Assembly: GCF_000153305.1 (NCBI RefSeq)
Contig: NZ_CH724107.1
Coordinates: 2,014,803 to 2,077,006, forward strand
Source of the DNA: Oceanicola granulosus HTCC2516
GTDB lineage: Bacteria > Pseudomonadota > Alphaproteobacteria > Rhodobacterales > Rhodobacteraceae
DNA: 62,204 nucleotides
Reading direction: 5' to 3'
A model generated the notes under the pieces. The model did not search any database. It was given only the letters and a program-made list of their open reading frames with translations, and was not told the DNA's origin. The number at the start of each line of letters is the position of its first letter. Positions within the stretch are counted from its first letter, which is position 1. Below, in pieces: positions 7,955-15,537 of the stretch. Both the position numbers and the translations under genes were made by a program.

Positions 7955-8818
7955 TTATTCGGCGGCCATGGGGAGGGCGTGGCGGCGGCCGATGGCGGTG
8001 ATCTGGGCGATGACGCATTCCAGCGCGGCGCAGACCTCGGGGAAGTCGGGGCGGGGCTCGACGGTGCGTTCGTTCATGTAGAGCGAGCGATCGATCTCCA
8101 CCTGAATCGCGTGCTGGCGGCGCGAGGGGCGGCCGTAATGCTGGGTCACGTAGGCGCCGGCAAAGGGCATGTTGCGCGCGACGCGGAAGCCGACGGAGGT
8201 GAAGGCGGCCTCGACCTGGTCGACGACGGAGGCCGCGGCGGAAGCGCCGAAGCGGTCGCCGAGCACCACGTCGGGGCGCGGCGCACCGGCGGGGCCGACA
8301 TTGTCGAGCGCCTCGTGCGGCATCGAGTGGCAATCGATCAGGATCGCCTCGCCGAACTGCCCGTGGCTCTGCTCGAGCAGCCCCCGCAGCGCGCCGTGGT
8401 AGGGCCGCCAGTAGTGCGACAGCCGGTGGTGCGCCTCGCTGAGCGGGATCTTGCCGCGGTAGATCGCCCGGCCGTTCGCGACGACGCGGGGAATCACCCC
8501 GAGCCCGCTGGCGATGCGCGGATTGTGCGCGACGCGGCGCACGCCCTCGATCAGCGCCGGGTCGAGCTCCTCGGCGGCGCGGTTGAGGTCGACGAAGGCG
8601 CGGGGCGCGCCGGCGGTGAGCAGCGGCGCCCCGTAGCCGGGGGCCGCGCCGAACAGCTGATCGACGAAGGCATCCTCGGAGGATCGTATCTCGCGCTCGT
8701 CCAGGATGACGCTCCGCAGGAACTGCGCCGGGTAGGCGCGGCCCGAGTGGGGCGACGCGAAGACGACCGACGTGGTGCGGATATCGGGACGGTCGAGATG
8801 ATACGCGGACTTGGACAT
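7955..8818 (-). CDS. N-formylglutamate amidohydrolase family protein
   Basis: 287 aa, metal-dependent amidase family (HutG-like; N-formylglutamate to glutamate and formate in histidine breakdown). Typical stretches are VVFASPHSGRAYP, EIRSSEDAFVDQLF, GAPRAFVDLNRAAEELDP and ILIDCHSMPHEA. The ATG at 8818 is preceded by AAGGAG (reverse of 8824-8829), better than the in-frame start at 8866, which would add a Lys/Ser-rich tail. No hut genes are adjacent, so the substrate may differ. It converges with the epimerase and diverges from tRNA-Val. Confidence 0.9.
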   Translation of the reverse strand: MSKSAYHLDRPDIRTTSVVFASPHSGRAYPAQFLRSVILDEREIRSSEDAFVDQLFGAAPGYGAPLLTAGAPRAFVDLNRAAEELDPALIEGVRRVAHNPRIASGLGVIPRVVANGRAIYRGKIPLSEAHHRLSHYWRPYHGALRGLLEQSHGQFGEAILIDCHSMPHEALDNVGPAGAPRPDVVLGDRFGASAAASVVDQVEAAFTSVGFRVARNMPFAGAYVTQHYGRPSRRQHAIQVEIDRSLYMNERTVEPRPDFPEVCAALECVIAQITAIGRRHALPMAAE

Positions 8819-8969
8819 CGACGCTCCTTTAGGGCCGGAAGATAGACCGGAATCTTTGTCTTCCAAAAGCCCTTGATCTCGTTCCCGACTCCCTTTAGAG
8901 ACCGCTCACCTGACGCGGTTATGCCCGCGTCCTGTTTGTTTATGGGACGTGGGGAGCCGAAGACGGCAA

Positions 8970-9044
8970 GGGTGATTAGCTCAGCGGTAGAGCACTTCGT
9001 TGACATCGAAGGGGTCACTGGTTCGATCCCAGTATCGCCCACCA
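8970..9044 (+). tRNA. tRNA-Val (anticodon GAC)
   Basis: 75 bases including an encoded CCA end. The acceptor stem GGGTGAT pairs with ATCGCCC (one G-U). The D arm starts TAGCTCAGC. The anticodon stem CTTCG/CGAAG encloses loop TTGACAT with anticodon GAC. The T arm carries GGTTCGATCCC. It lies between the divergent amidohydrolase and rpmJ. A forward reading frame over the same bases is spurious. No integrase or duplicated 3' end is visible, so there is no sign that this tRNA has been used as an attachment site here. Confidence 0.97.
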
Positions 9045-9121
9045 GACATTCACCGCGCCTGCCGCAGGCGCCGACGGCAACCCAGGCGCATCGCCGCGCC
9101 GCGACTACGAGGTAGAGACCT

Positions 9122-9247
9122 ATGAAGGTTCGCAACTCCCTCCGCTCGCTCAAGCAGCGCCACCGCGATTGCCGCGTCGTGCGCCGCAAGGGCCGGGTCT
9201 ACGTGATCAACAAGACCCAGCGGAAGTTCAAGGCGCGCCAGGGCTGA
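9122..9247 (+). CDS. rpmJ: 50S ribosomal protein L36
   Basis: 41 aa, [16 protein letters not shown] start and [12 protein letters not shown] end. Binds 23S rRNA in the large subunit. This is the cysteine-poor form: only C17 remains of the CxxC...C...H zinc site seen in the classical 37-aa protein, the form I recall from alphaproteobacteria. It stands alone rather than in the spc operon, right after tRNA-Val. A strong terminator follows within 25 bases. Confidence 0.97.
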   Translation: MKVRNSLRSLKQRHRDCRVVRRKGRVYVINKTQRKFKARQG

Positions 9248-9270
9248 CGCCCGCCGCCTGACCGGAAGAC

Positions 9271-9305
9271 AAACGGGCTGCCCTTGGGCGGCCCGTTTCG
9301 TTTTC
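9271..9305 (+). terminator. Rho-independent terminator of rpmJ
   Basis: AAACGGGCTGCCC (9271-9283) pairs with GGGCGGCCCGTTT (9286-9298) with one G-U, followed by a T-rich CGTTTTC tract. It sits 24 bases after the rpmJ stop. Confidence 0.85.
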
Positions 9306-9400
9306 GTCGCGCGGCCATGAGCATTTCGTAGCCAAAACGGCCGCTTGCCCCTACGCTACCTGTCGTAAACACGATTCAACGACAACAGGGGTCCATTTTC

Positions 9401-10663
9401 ATGAACAAGACGACGTTCTTCCTCGGGGCGACGGCAGCCTGCGCCTTCGCCCTTCCCGCCGCGGCGCAGGATCTTTGCGGCGGTGCCGTTTCGTCCGGCG
9501 CCTGGATCGGCGGCGACGAGGCCAATTCCGACATTTCCACCGCCGGCTCCCACAGCGATCAGCTCGCGCTCGTGCTGCTGGGCAACGCCCATGTTTCGCT
9601 GTTCACCGTCTCGAGCCCGACCGACGTGCGGCTCGAAGCCCAGGGCCAGGGCAGCGGCGACCCGCTCATCGAGCTTCTCGACGGCAACGGCAGCGTCGTC
9701 GGCGGGGACGACGACGGCGGCGGCGGCACGTCCTCGCTGATGACGCAGACGCTCCAGCCGGGGCAGTATTGCCTGCTCACCAACAGCTACGATACCATGG
9801 CGCCGCTCACCGCCACGGTGCGGATCGGGCGGACGGAGCACGAGGCGCTGACCGAGGTCGGCCAGAGCGGAGGCGACAGGGGCGGCGAGGGCAGCGACGG
9901 CGGCGGCGACATGCCGCCGGTGGAGATGGACGATTGCGGCGGCCTCTGGGAGCTCGCCGACGGTCCGATCGACGGCCAGCTCGGCGGCGGCGGCATCACC
10001 ATGACCGAGACGATCAACCAGGTGCCGGGCTACAGCTTCCAGCTCGCCTCCGACGCGATGATCACGATCACCGCCGAGAACGAGGCCGCCGACCCGGTGC
10101 TCACCATCACCGACAGCACCGGCGGCTTCATCGCCGAGAACGACGATTTCGACGGGCTCAACAGCCGCATCGACTTCACGACGCCGCTCGCCGCCGGGAA
10201 CTACTGCATCAAGCTCGACGCGCTCTCCGACGGCAACGTGCCGGTGACCGTCTCGGTGACGGAGTACGACCCCGCCGCCGCCGCCGCCGCGATGTACGAC
10301 CGGGGCGAGACCGCGCCGCCGATGGACGGCAGCTACCCGATCACCGACATCGGCACGATCGACGGCCGCGTGGTGGAGATGGTGCAGATCGACGGCGACG
10401 ACGCGAAGTGGTTCTCGGTGTCGGTCGACGCGGCGGGCCTGCTGCTGATCGAGGCGATCGGCGGCAACATGGGCGACCCAGTGCTGCGCCTGTTCGACGA
10501 TGTGGGCCGCGAGATCGGCTACAACGACGATTTCGGCATGGGCCTCGACAGCCAGGTGGCCGCGCGGGTGCAGCCCGGCACGTTCCTGCTCGCGGTGATG
10601 GACATCTCCGGCTCCAGCCCGCAGCTGCGGGTGGTGATGGAGCGTTTCGTCAGCGCGCGCTGA
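9401..10663 (+). CDS. Secreted protein with three PPC-like (pre-peptidase C-terminal) repeats
   Basis: 420 aa, function unknown. A signal peptide ends at AALPAAAQ (about residue 22). The mature part has three similar beta-rich units, about 25-147, 178-292 and 305-418. Each carries a DPxLxLxDxxGxxIxxNDDF-type core (DPLIELLDGNG, DPVLTITDSTGGFIAENDDF, DPVLRLFDDVGREIGYNDDF) and a closing aromatic/Leu strand, resembling bacterial PPC domains that accompany secreted proteases. No protease domain is present, so it consists only of these repeats. Units 1 and 2 are joined by a Gly/Asp-rich linker. Asp-rich loops suggest calcium binding (inference). It is a single-gene unit ending at a strong shared terminator. 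Confidence 0.8.
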   Translation: MNKTTFFLGATAACAFALPAAAQDLCGGAVSSGAWIGGDEANSDISTAGSHSDQLALVLLGNAHVSLFTVSSPTDVRLEAQGQGSGDPLIELLDGNGSVVGGDDDGGGGTSSLMTQTLQPGQYCLLTNSYDTMAPLTATVRIGRTEHEALTEVGQSGGDRGGEGSDGGGDMPPVEMDDCGGLWELADGPIDGQLGGGGITMTETINQVPGYSFQLASDAMITITAENEAADPVLTITDSTGGFIAENDDFDGLNSRIDFTTPLAAGNYCIKLDALSDGNVPVTVSVTEYDPAAAAAAMYDRGETAPPMDGSYPITDIGTIDGRVVEMVQIDGDDAKWFSVSVDAAGLLLIEAIGGNMGDPVLRLFDDVGREIGYNDDFGMGLDSQVAARVQPGTFLLAVMDISGSSPQLRVVMERFVSAR

Positions 10664-10687
10664 CGTCTCGCCGACGGACTTCGGGAG

Positions 10688-10714
10688 CGGCCGCCCTTCG
10701 GGGCGGCCGTTCTG
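10688..10714. terminator. Bidirectional terminator between the PPC protein and amidase genes
   Basis: CGGCCGCCC-TTCG-GGGCGGCCG is a 9-base perfect stem with a UUCG tetraloop (10688-10709), followed by TTCTG. It lies in the 66-base gap between two convergent genes and can serve both. Confidence 0.75.
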
Positions 10715-10729
10715 CGTTCAGGCGATCGC

Positions 10730-11932
10730 TCAGCGGTTCAGCCCCGCCACGGCGCGGGCCATGACCTCGAGCCCGGTGGCGAGGTCGGCCTCGGCGGTGT
10801 CCTCGGCGAAGTCGTGGCTGATGCCGCCGATGGAGGGCACGAACAGCATCGCGACGGGCATCTTCTCGGCGACGTTGGTGGCGTCGTGGAGCGCGCCCGA
10901 CGGCATGGTGCGCCACTGGCCCGGGACGCTCGCCTCGGCGGCGGTCTCGAGCGCGGCGCGCAGGCCCGGGTCCATCGCGACCGGGTCGAGGCCGAGCATC
11001 GGGCCGGTCTCGAGGGTGAGGCCGTGGCTCTCGGCCGTTTCGGCGAGGGCGGCGCGCACGGTGCGCTCCATCTCGTCGAGCCGGCCGACGTCGGCGTCGC
11101 GCCATTGCAGCGAGAAGGTGGCGCGGCCGGGGACGATGGAGGCGGCGTTGGGATGCAGGTCGACCTGGCCGATGGTCCAGACGGTGTCGGGGGTGACGAG
11201 TCCGGCGAAGCGCTCGGCCAGCCGTTCGGTCAGCGCGGCGAGGCCGCGGAAGGCATCGCGGCGCAGGTGCATGGGCGTGGTGCCGGCGTGGTTCTGCTGG
11301 CCGGTGAAGGTGGCACGCATGTCGCGGATGCCGACGATGTGGCTGACGACGCCGATCTTGCCGCCGCCGCTGTCGAGCACCGGGCCCTGCTCGATGTGCA
11401 TCTCGATGTAGCCGGTGAAGCGGTCGTGCGGCACCCAGTCGTCCGCGAGGTCGGCCATGCGGGCGCGGGAGGCGGCGAGGGTGGTGCCGTCGGGCGCGGT
11501 GAGGGCGTCGGCCTCGGCGAGGCGCTGGTTGCCCGACCAGACGGAGCTGCCGGTGGTGACGCCGAAGCGGCCCTCCTCGTCCTGGAAGGCGACGACGGAG
11601 AGATCGGTGCGCCCCGCCTCGCGCGCGGCGCGGACCACCTCGAGCGCGGCGACGACGCCGAGCGCGCCGTCGAGCCAGCCGCCTTCGGGCTGGCTGTCGC
11701 TGTGCGAGCCGAGCAGCAGGCCGGGGGCGTCGCCGAGGCCGAAGAGGTTGCCCATCGGGTCGAAGCGGACGTCGAGCCCGATCTCGGCCATGCGCCCGGC
11801 GAGCCAGCGGCGGGCGGCGATGTCGGGGTCGCTGTAGGCGGGGCGGGAGACGCCCTTGCCGACGCCGGCGGCCCCGAAGCCGCGCAGGGCGTGGAGATCG
11901 GCGAGGAACCGTTGCGGGTTGGCGTTGGTCAT
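10730..11932 (-). CDS. M20-family Zn-dependent hydrolase (N-carbamoyl-amino acid hydrolase / allantoate amidohydrolase type)
   Basis: 400 aa cytosolic hydrolase of C-N bonds in carbamoyl or ureido compounds. Metal ligands appear in order: [18 protein letters not shown] (H and D), FQDEEGRFG (EE), [12 protein letters not shown] (H), and [17 protein letters not shown] (H near the end). The dimerisation 'lid' segment is in the middle. The usual LDT in the first ligand motif is SDS here, so substrate preference may differ. The gene lies 88 bases downstream of ytoQ on the same strand and could be co-transcribed with pheT-ytoQ. No hydantoinase partner is adjacent. Confidence 0.9.
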   Translation of the reverse strand: MTNANPQRFLADLHALRGFGAAGVGKGVSRPAYSDPDIAARRWLAGRMAEIGLDVRFDPMGNLFGLGDAPGLLLGSHSDSQPEGGWLDGALGVVAALEVVRAAREAGRTDLSVVAFQDEEGRFGVTTGSSVWSGNQRLAEADALTAPDGTTLAASRARMADLADDWVPHDRFTGYIEMHIEQGPVLDSGGGKIGVVSHIVGIRDMRATFTGQQNHAGTTPMHLRRDAFRGLAALTERLAERFAGLVTPDTVWTIGQVDLHPNAASIVPGRATFSLQWRDADVGRLDEMERTVRAALAETAESHGLTLETGPMLGLDPVAMDPGLRAALETAAEASVPGQWRTMPSGALHDATNVAEKMPVAMLFVPSIGGISHDFAEDTAEADLATGLEVMARAVAGLNR

Positions 11933-12020
11933 GGTCCGTCTCCCGGTGATGCTGCGGCCGCGCGGATCAAGTCAGAACGCTGCCGCCGCCGTCAGCGCCG
12001 CAGATGTCAAACCGGCACCC

Positions 12021-12470
12021 TCAGCGCGGCAGCTCTCCCGTCAGCACGTAGCGCAGGACCTGCACCACCTGCTCCGGCGTCTCGGCGACCGCGAGCGCGG
12101 CGGCGTCGATCTCCTTGAGCGCGTGGCCGTGCTCGGGCGGGTGCAGCACCACGAGCGCCTTGCCCAGCGCCGCTGCGTAGCCGGCGTCGAAGGCGGCGTT
12201 CCACTGCTTGTACTGCTCGCCGAAGCGCACGACGACGACGTCGGCGCGCTCGATGTAGGTGCGGGTGCGGATTGCGTTGAGGCTGGCGCCCTTGCGGTCG
12301 TGCCAGAACTTGCTGTCCTCCGCGCCGAGGATCGCGACGCCGCAATCGTCGCTCGCGGCGTGGTCGGTGACGGGGGCGCTGAAGCTGATGTCGAGGCCCT
12401 CGGCCCCGGTCACGATGCGCTCGCGCCAGTCGGTGTGGATCTCGCCCGAGAGGTAAACGTCCAGTGTCAT
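12021..12470 (-). CDS. ytoQ: YtoQ family protein (nucleoside 2-deoxyribosyltransferase-like)
   Basis: 149 aa. The start MTLDVYLSGEIHTDWRE and RTRTYIERADVVVVRFGEQYKQWNAAFDAGYAAALGKALVV match the YtoQ family, whose fold resembles nucleoside deoxyribosyltransferases: a dinucleotide-type first strand and a YKQWNAAFDAGYA helix. Its biochemical role is not established. The ATG (12470) overlaps the pheT stop (ATGA), so it is translated with the phenylalanyl-tRNA synthetase beta subunit. Confidence 0.88.
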   Translation of the reverse strand: MTLDVYLSGEIHTDWRERIVTGAEGLDISFSAPVTDHAASDDCGVAILGAEDSKFWHDRKGASLNAIRTRTYIERADVVVVRFGEQYKQWNAAFDAGYAAALGKALVVLHPPEHGHALKEIDAAALAVAETPEQVVQVLRYVLTGELPR

Positions 12471-14866
12471 CCGCGTAGCACTCCGCCCGTTGCCTTGGTC
12501 ACCTTGTCGACGATCTTCGCCGCGACCGCCTCGATCTCCGCCTCGGTCAGCGTCGCCTCGGAAGGTTGCAGCCGCACCGTGATGGCGAGGCTCTTCTTGC
12601 CCTCGCCGACGCTGCCGCCGACGAACTCGTCGAACAGCCGCACCTCGTCGATCAGCGCCTTGTCGGCCCCGGCGGCGGCGTTGACCAGGTCGAGCGAGGC
12701 GGTGTCGGCGTCGACGACGAAGGCGAAGTCGCGCTCGACGGCCTGCAGGTCGGTCGCCGCGAGCGCCGGGCGCGCGAGGGCGGCCTTGCGCGGCAGCGGC
12801 ACCTGCTCGGGCCAGATCACGAAGGCCACGGCGGGGCCCTTGAGGTCCATCGCCTTGAGCACCCGGGGGTGCAGCTCGCCGAAGACGCCGAGCACCTTCT
12901 TGGGGCCGAGGCAGATGCGCCCGTGCCGGCCGGGATGCCACCAGCCTTCGCCGCCGCGCAGCACCTGCACCTTGGCGGGCGCGCCGATGGCGGAGAGGAT
13001 GGCCTCGGCATCGGCCTTCACGTCGAACAGGTCGACCGCGCGCGCGGTGCCGTGGACGTCCTTCGGCCCGGTGCGCCCGACGCGCAGACCGGCGATCTCG
13101 ATCCCCTGGTCCTCCGGCTCGCCACCGGCCCAGACCTGGCCGACCTCGAACAGCGACAGGTCGGCGAAGCCGCGCGCCTGGTTGCGGGCGGCGGCGGCGG
13201 CGAGGCTCGGCAGCAGCGAGGGGCGCATGTGGCTCATCTCGCTCGAGATCGGGTTCTCGAGCCGCGTCGCGTCGGTGCCGCCGCCGAACAGGGCCGCGGC
13301 GGCCTGGTCGATGAAGCTGTAGGTCACGCACTCGTCGTAGCCGAGCGCCGCCGCGGTGCGGCGGCCGATCTGCTGGCGCTTCTGGCCCGGCGTCAGGATC
13401 GGCTTGGGCACGCCCGGCACGGTGCGCGCGAGCGGCTTGCCGACGAGCCTGGTCAGCGAGGCGATGCGGGCGACCTCCTCGACGAGGTCGGCCTCGCCGA
13501 GGATGTCGGTGCGCCAGGGCGGCGCGTAGGCCATGTCGCCCTCGAGGGTGAAACCGAGCCGCTCCAGCGTGGCGCGCTGCTCGGCGGCGGGGATGTCCAT
13601 GCCGACGAGGCTCTGAACGCGGTCGGTGTCGAGCCGGTAGCCGCGCCGCCAGTGGGGGACCTCGCCCGCCTGCACCACCTCGGACGCCTCGCCGCCGGCG
13701 ATGTCGACGATCATCCGCACCGCGTGCTCCATCCCCTCGGGGGTGAAGGCCGGGTCGATGCCGCGCTCGAACCGGTAGCGGGCGTCGGAATGGATCTTGA
13801 GCGCGCGGCCCGTGTAGGCGGTCCGGACCGGGTCGAAGACGGCGGCCTCGACGAACACGTTGACCGTCTCGTCGGTGCAGCCGGTGCGGGCGCCGCCCAT
13901 GACGCCGGCGATGCTCTCGACACCTTCGGCGTCGGAGATCAGCGTCATGCCGGGCTCGAAGCTGTAGACCTTGTGGTCGAGCGCCTCGAGCGTCTCGCCG
14001 CCCTCGGCGCGGTGGACGCGCAGGGTGCCGCCCTTGAGCTGGTCGGCGTCGAAGACGTGCAGCGGGCGGTTCATGTCGTGGGTGAAGAAGTTGGTGACGT
14101 CGACGAGGAAGCTGATCGGGCGCAGGCCGATGGCGCGCAGGCGGTCCTGCAGCCACTGGGGCGACGGGCCGTTCTTCACGCCGCGGATGTAGCGGCCGAA
14201 GAAAACCGGCGCCTGCGCGCGGGTGTCGTCGTCGATGGTGACGCTGACCGGGCTGGGGAAGCTCTCGGGCACGCGCTCGAGGGTGAGCGGCTTGAGGGTG
14301 CCGAGGCCGCGGGCGGCGAGGTCGCGCGCGATGCCGTGGACGCCGAGCGCGTCGCCGCGGTTGGGGGTGATGGCGATCTCGATCACCGGGTCGACCTTGC
14401 CGGGGTCGTTGGCGGCGAGCCAGTCGGTGAAGCGCTCGCCGACCTCGCCGGAGGGTAATTCGATGATGCCGTCATGCTCGTCCGACAGCTCCATCTCGCG
14501 CTCGGAGCACATCATGCCGTGGCTCTCGATGCCGCGGATCTTGCCGACGCCGATGGTGGTGTCGATGCCGGGGACGTAGACGCCGGGCCTGGCGATGACG
14601 ACGGTGATGCCGGCGCGGGCGTTGGGTGCGCCGCAGATGATCTGCAACTCGCCGGCATCGGTGGCGACCTGGCAGACCTTGAGCCGGTCGGCCTCGGGGT
14701 GCTTCTCGGCGGTGAGCACCTTGCCGATGGTGAAGTCCGCCAGCCGCCCGGCCGGGTTCTCGACGCCTTCGACCTCGAGCCCGAGATCGGTGAGGGTGTC
14801 GAGGATGGTGTCGAGATCGGCCTCGGTGTCGAGGTGATCCTTCAGCCAGGAGAGGGTGAATTTCAT
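12467..14866 (-). CDS. pheT: Phenylalanyl-tRNA synthetase beta subunit
   Basis: 799 aa, usual bacterial length. Begins MKFTLSWLKDHLDTE. The EMAP/tRNA-binding domain spans about 40-150 (TIGKVLTAEKHPEADRLKVCQV). The B3/B4 editing region is about 215-390 (HDMNRPLHVFDADQLKG), B5 about 400-470, the catalytic-like domain about 490-690, and the C-terminal FDX-ACB anticodon-binding domain about 705-799 (PALAATDLQAVERDFAFVVD). It pairs with PheS to charge tRNA-Phe. pheS is not adjacent; the next gene upstream on this strand is yjbF, 74 bases away, so pheS must lie elsewhere. Confidence 0.97.
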   Translation of the reverse strand: MKFTLSWLKDHLDTEADLDTILDTLTDLGLEVEGVENPAGRLADFTIGKVLTAEKHPEADRLKVCQVATDAGELQIICGAPNARAGITVVIARPGVYVPGIDTTIGVGKIRGIESHGMMCSEREMELSDEHDGIIELPSGEVGERFTDWLAANDPGKVDPVIEIAITPNRGDALGVHGIARDLAARGLGTLKPLTLERVPESFPSPVSVTIDDDTRAQAPVFFGRYIRGVKNGPSPQWLQDRLRAIGLRPISFLVDVTNFFTHDMNRPLHVFDADQLKGGTLRVHRAEGGETLEALDHKVYSFEPGMTLISDAEGVESIAGVMGGARTGCTDETVNVFVEAAVFDPVRTAYTGRALKIHSDARYRFERGIDPAFTPEGMEHAVRMIVDIAGGEASEVVQAGEVPHWRRGYRLDTDRVQSLVGMDIPAAEQRATLERLGFTLEGDMAYAPPWRTDILGEADLVEEVARIASLTRLVGKPLARTVPGVPKPILTPGQKRQQIGRRTAAALGYDECVTYSFIDQAAAALFGGGTDATRLENPISSEMSHMRPSLLPSLAAAAARNQARGFADLSLFEVGQVWAGGEPEDQGIEIAGLRVGRTGPKDVHGTARAVDLFDVKADAEAILSAIGAPAKVQVLRGGEGWWHPGRHGRICLGPKKVLGVFGELHPRVLKAMDLKGPAVAFVIWPEQVPLPRKAALARPALAATDLQAVERDFAFVVDADTASLDLVNAAAGADKALIDEVRLFDEFVGGSVGEGKKSLAITVRLQPSEATLTEAEIEAVAAKIVDKVTKATGGVLRG

Positions 14867-14940
14867 CGGCGAGGGCTCCGCTGTCCGGCGTGTCGCGGCG
14901 TCTTAGCCCATCGCTCCGGCAGGGAAAAGCCGCGCGCGGA

Positions 14941-15537
14941 TCAGCCGGGGCGCAGGGGACGCAGGGAGATTGCGCCGCGCGCCGGGCCGGTCCATTGGCG
15001 GGACTGGACGATGCGGCCCGTGGCGTCGAGCCAGTAGAGGTTGAGGAAGCGCTCGGTCTCGCCGGTGCAGGCTTCGTGGAAGAGTCGGGTTTCGGTGGTG
15101 TCGAGGGTGCGGGGGCCCTGGTCGGAGATGTCGCAAGTGTAGTGGCGGGTGACGGCGCGGTCGTCGCCCGTGAGGTAGCGATGGCTCCGGGGGGCGGTGC
15201 CGGTGCGCCCGGCGGCGAGCAGCGCGGCGCTGGCGCTGGCGTCCGCGGCGAGCAGTTCGGCGCCGTAGCCGCGCACGCCGGCGAGCAGGCCGTACCGGAG
15301 GGCGAGCCCGCCGCCTCCGGGGCCGATCCAGCTGTCGACCTCGCCGCGCCGCGCCTCGTGCAGCAGCGGGATGTTGGCGCCGCTGTCGACGAACGCGGCC
15401 TGCAGCGCGGGGCCGCCGGCCTCGGCCAGCGCGGCGAAGCGGGGGGCGGGCGCGGTGCTGCAGCCGGCGAGGGGCAGCAGCGCGAGGAGCAGGGCCCGCG
15501 CCGCTCTCCCGATCCAGCTCGTCACGTCGCGCGTCAT
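14941..15537 (-). CDS. YjbF/GfcB-type outer-membrane lipoprotein
   Basis: 198 aa. A lipoprotein signal with lipobox LPLAGC (about 20-26) predicts lipid attachment and outer-membrane anchoring. The body (IGPGGGGLALRYGLLAGVRGYGAEL, HRYLTGDDRAVTRHYTCDI) resembles YjbF of the E. coli yjbEFGH and gfc group 4 capsule operons. Its start overlaps the stop of the YjbH gene by 4 bases. Together with that gene and the sugar transferase it forms an exopolysaccharide production/export set. The exact biochemical job in the family is unclear. Confidence 0.82.
   Translation of the reverse strand: MTRDVTSWIGRAARALLLALLPLAGCSTAPAPRFAALAEAGGPALQAAFVDSGANIPLLHEARRGEVDSWIGPGGGGLALRYGLLAGVRGYGAELLAADASASAALLAAGRTGTAPRSHRYLTGDDRAVTRHYTCDISDQGPRTLDTTETRLFHEACTGETERFLNLYWLDATGRIVQSRQWTGPARGAISLRPLRPG

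Noticed and set aside
8970-9044. tRNA-Val as an integration site
   Set aside because: No integrase, no direct repeat of the tRNA 3' end, and normal GC on both sides.
8873-9115. 80-codon plus-strand frame across tRNA-Val
   Set aside because: It translates the tRNA itself and lacks a ribosome site.
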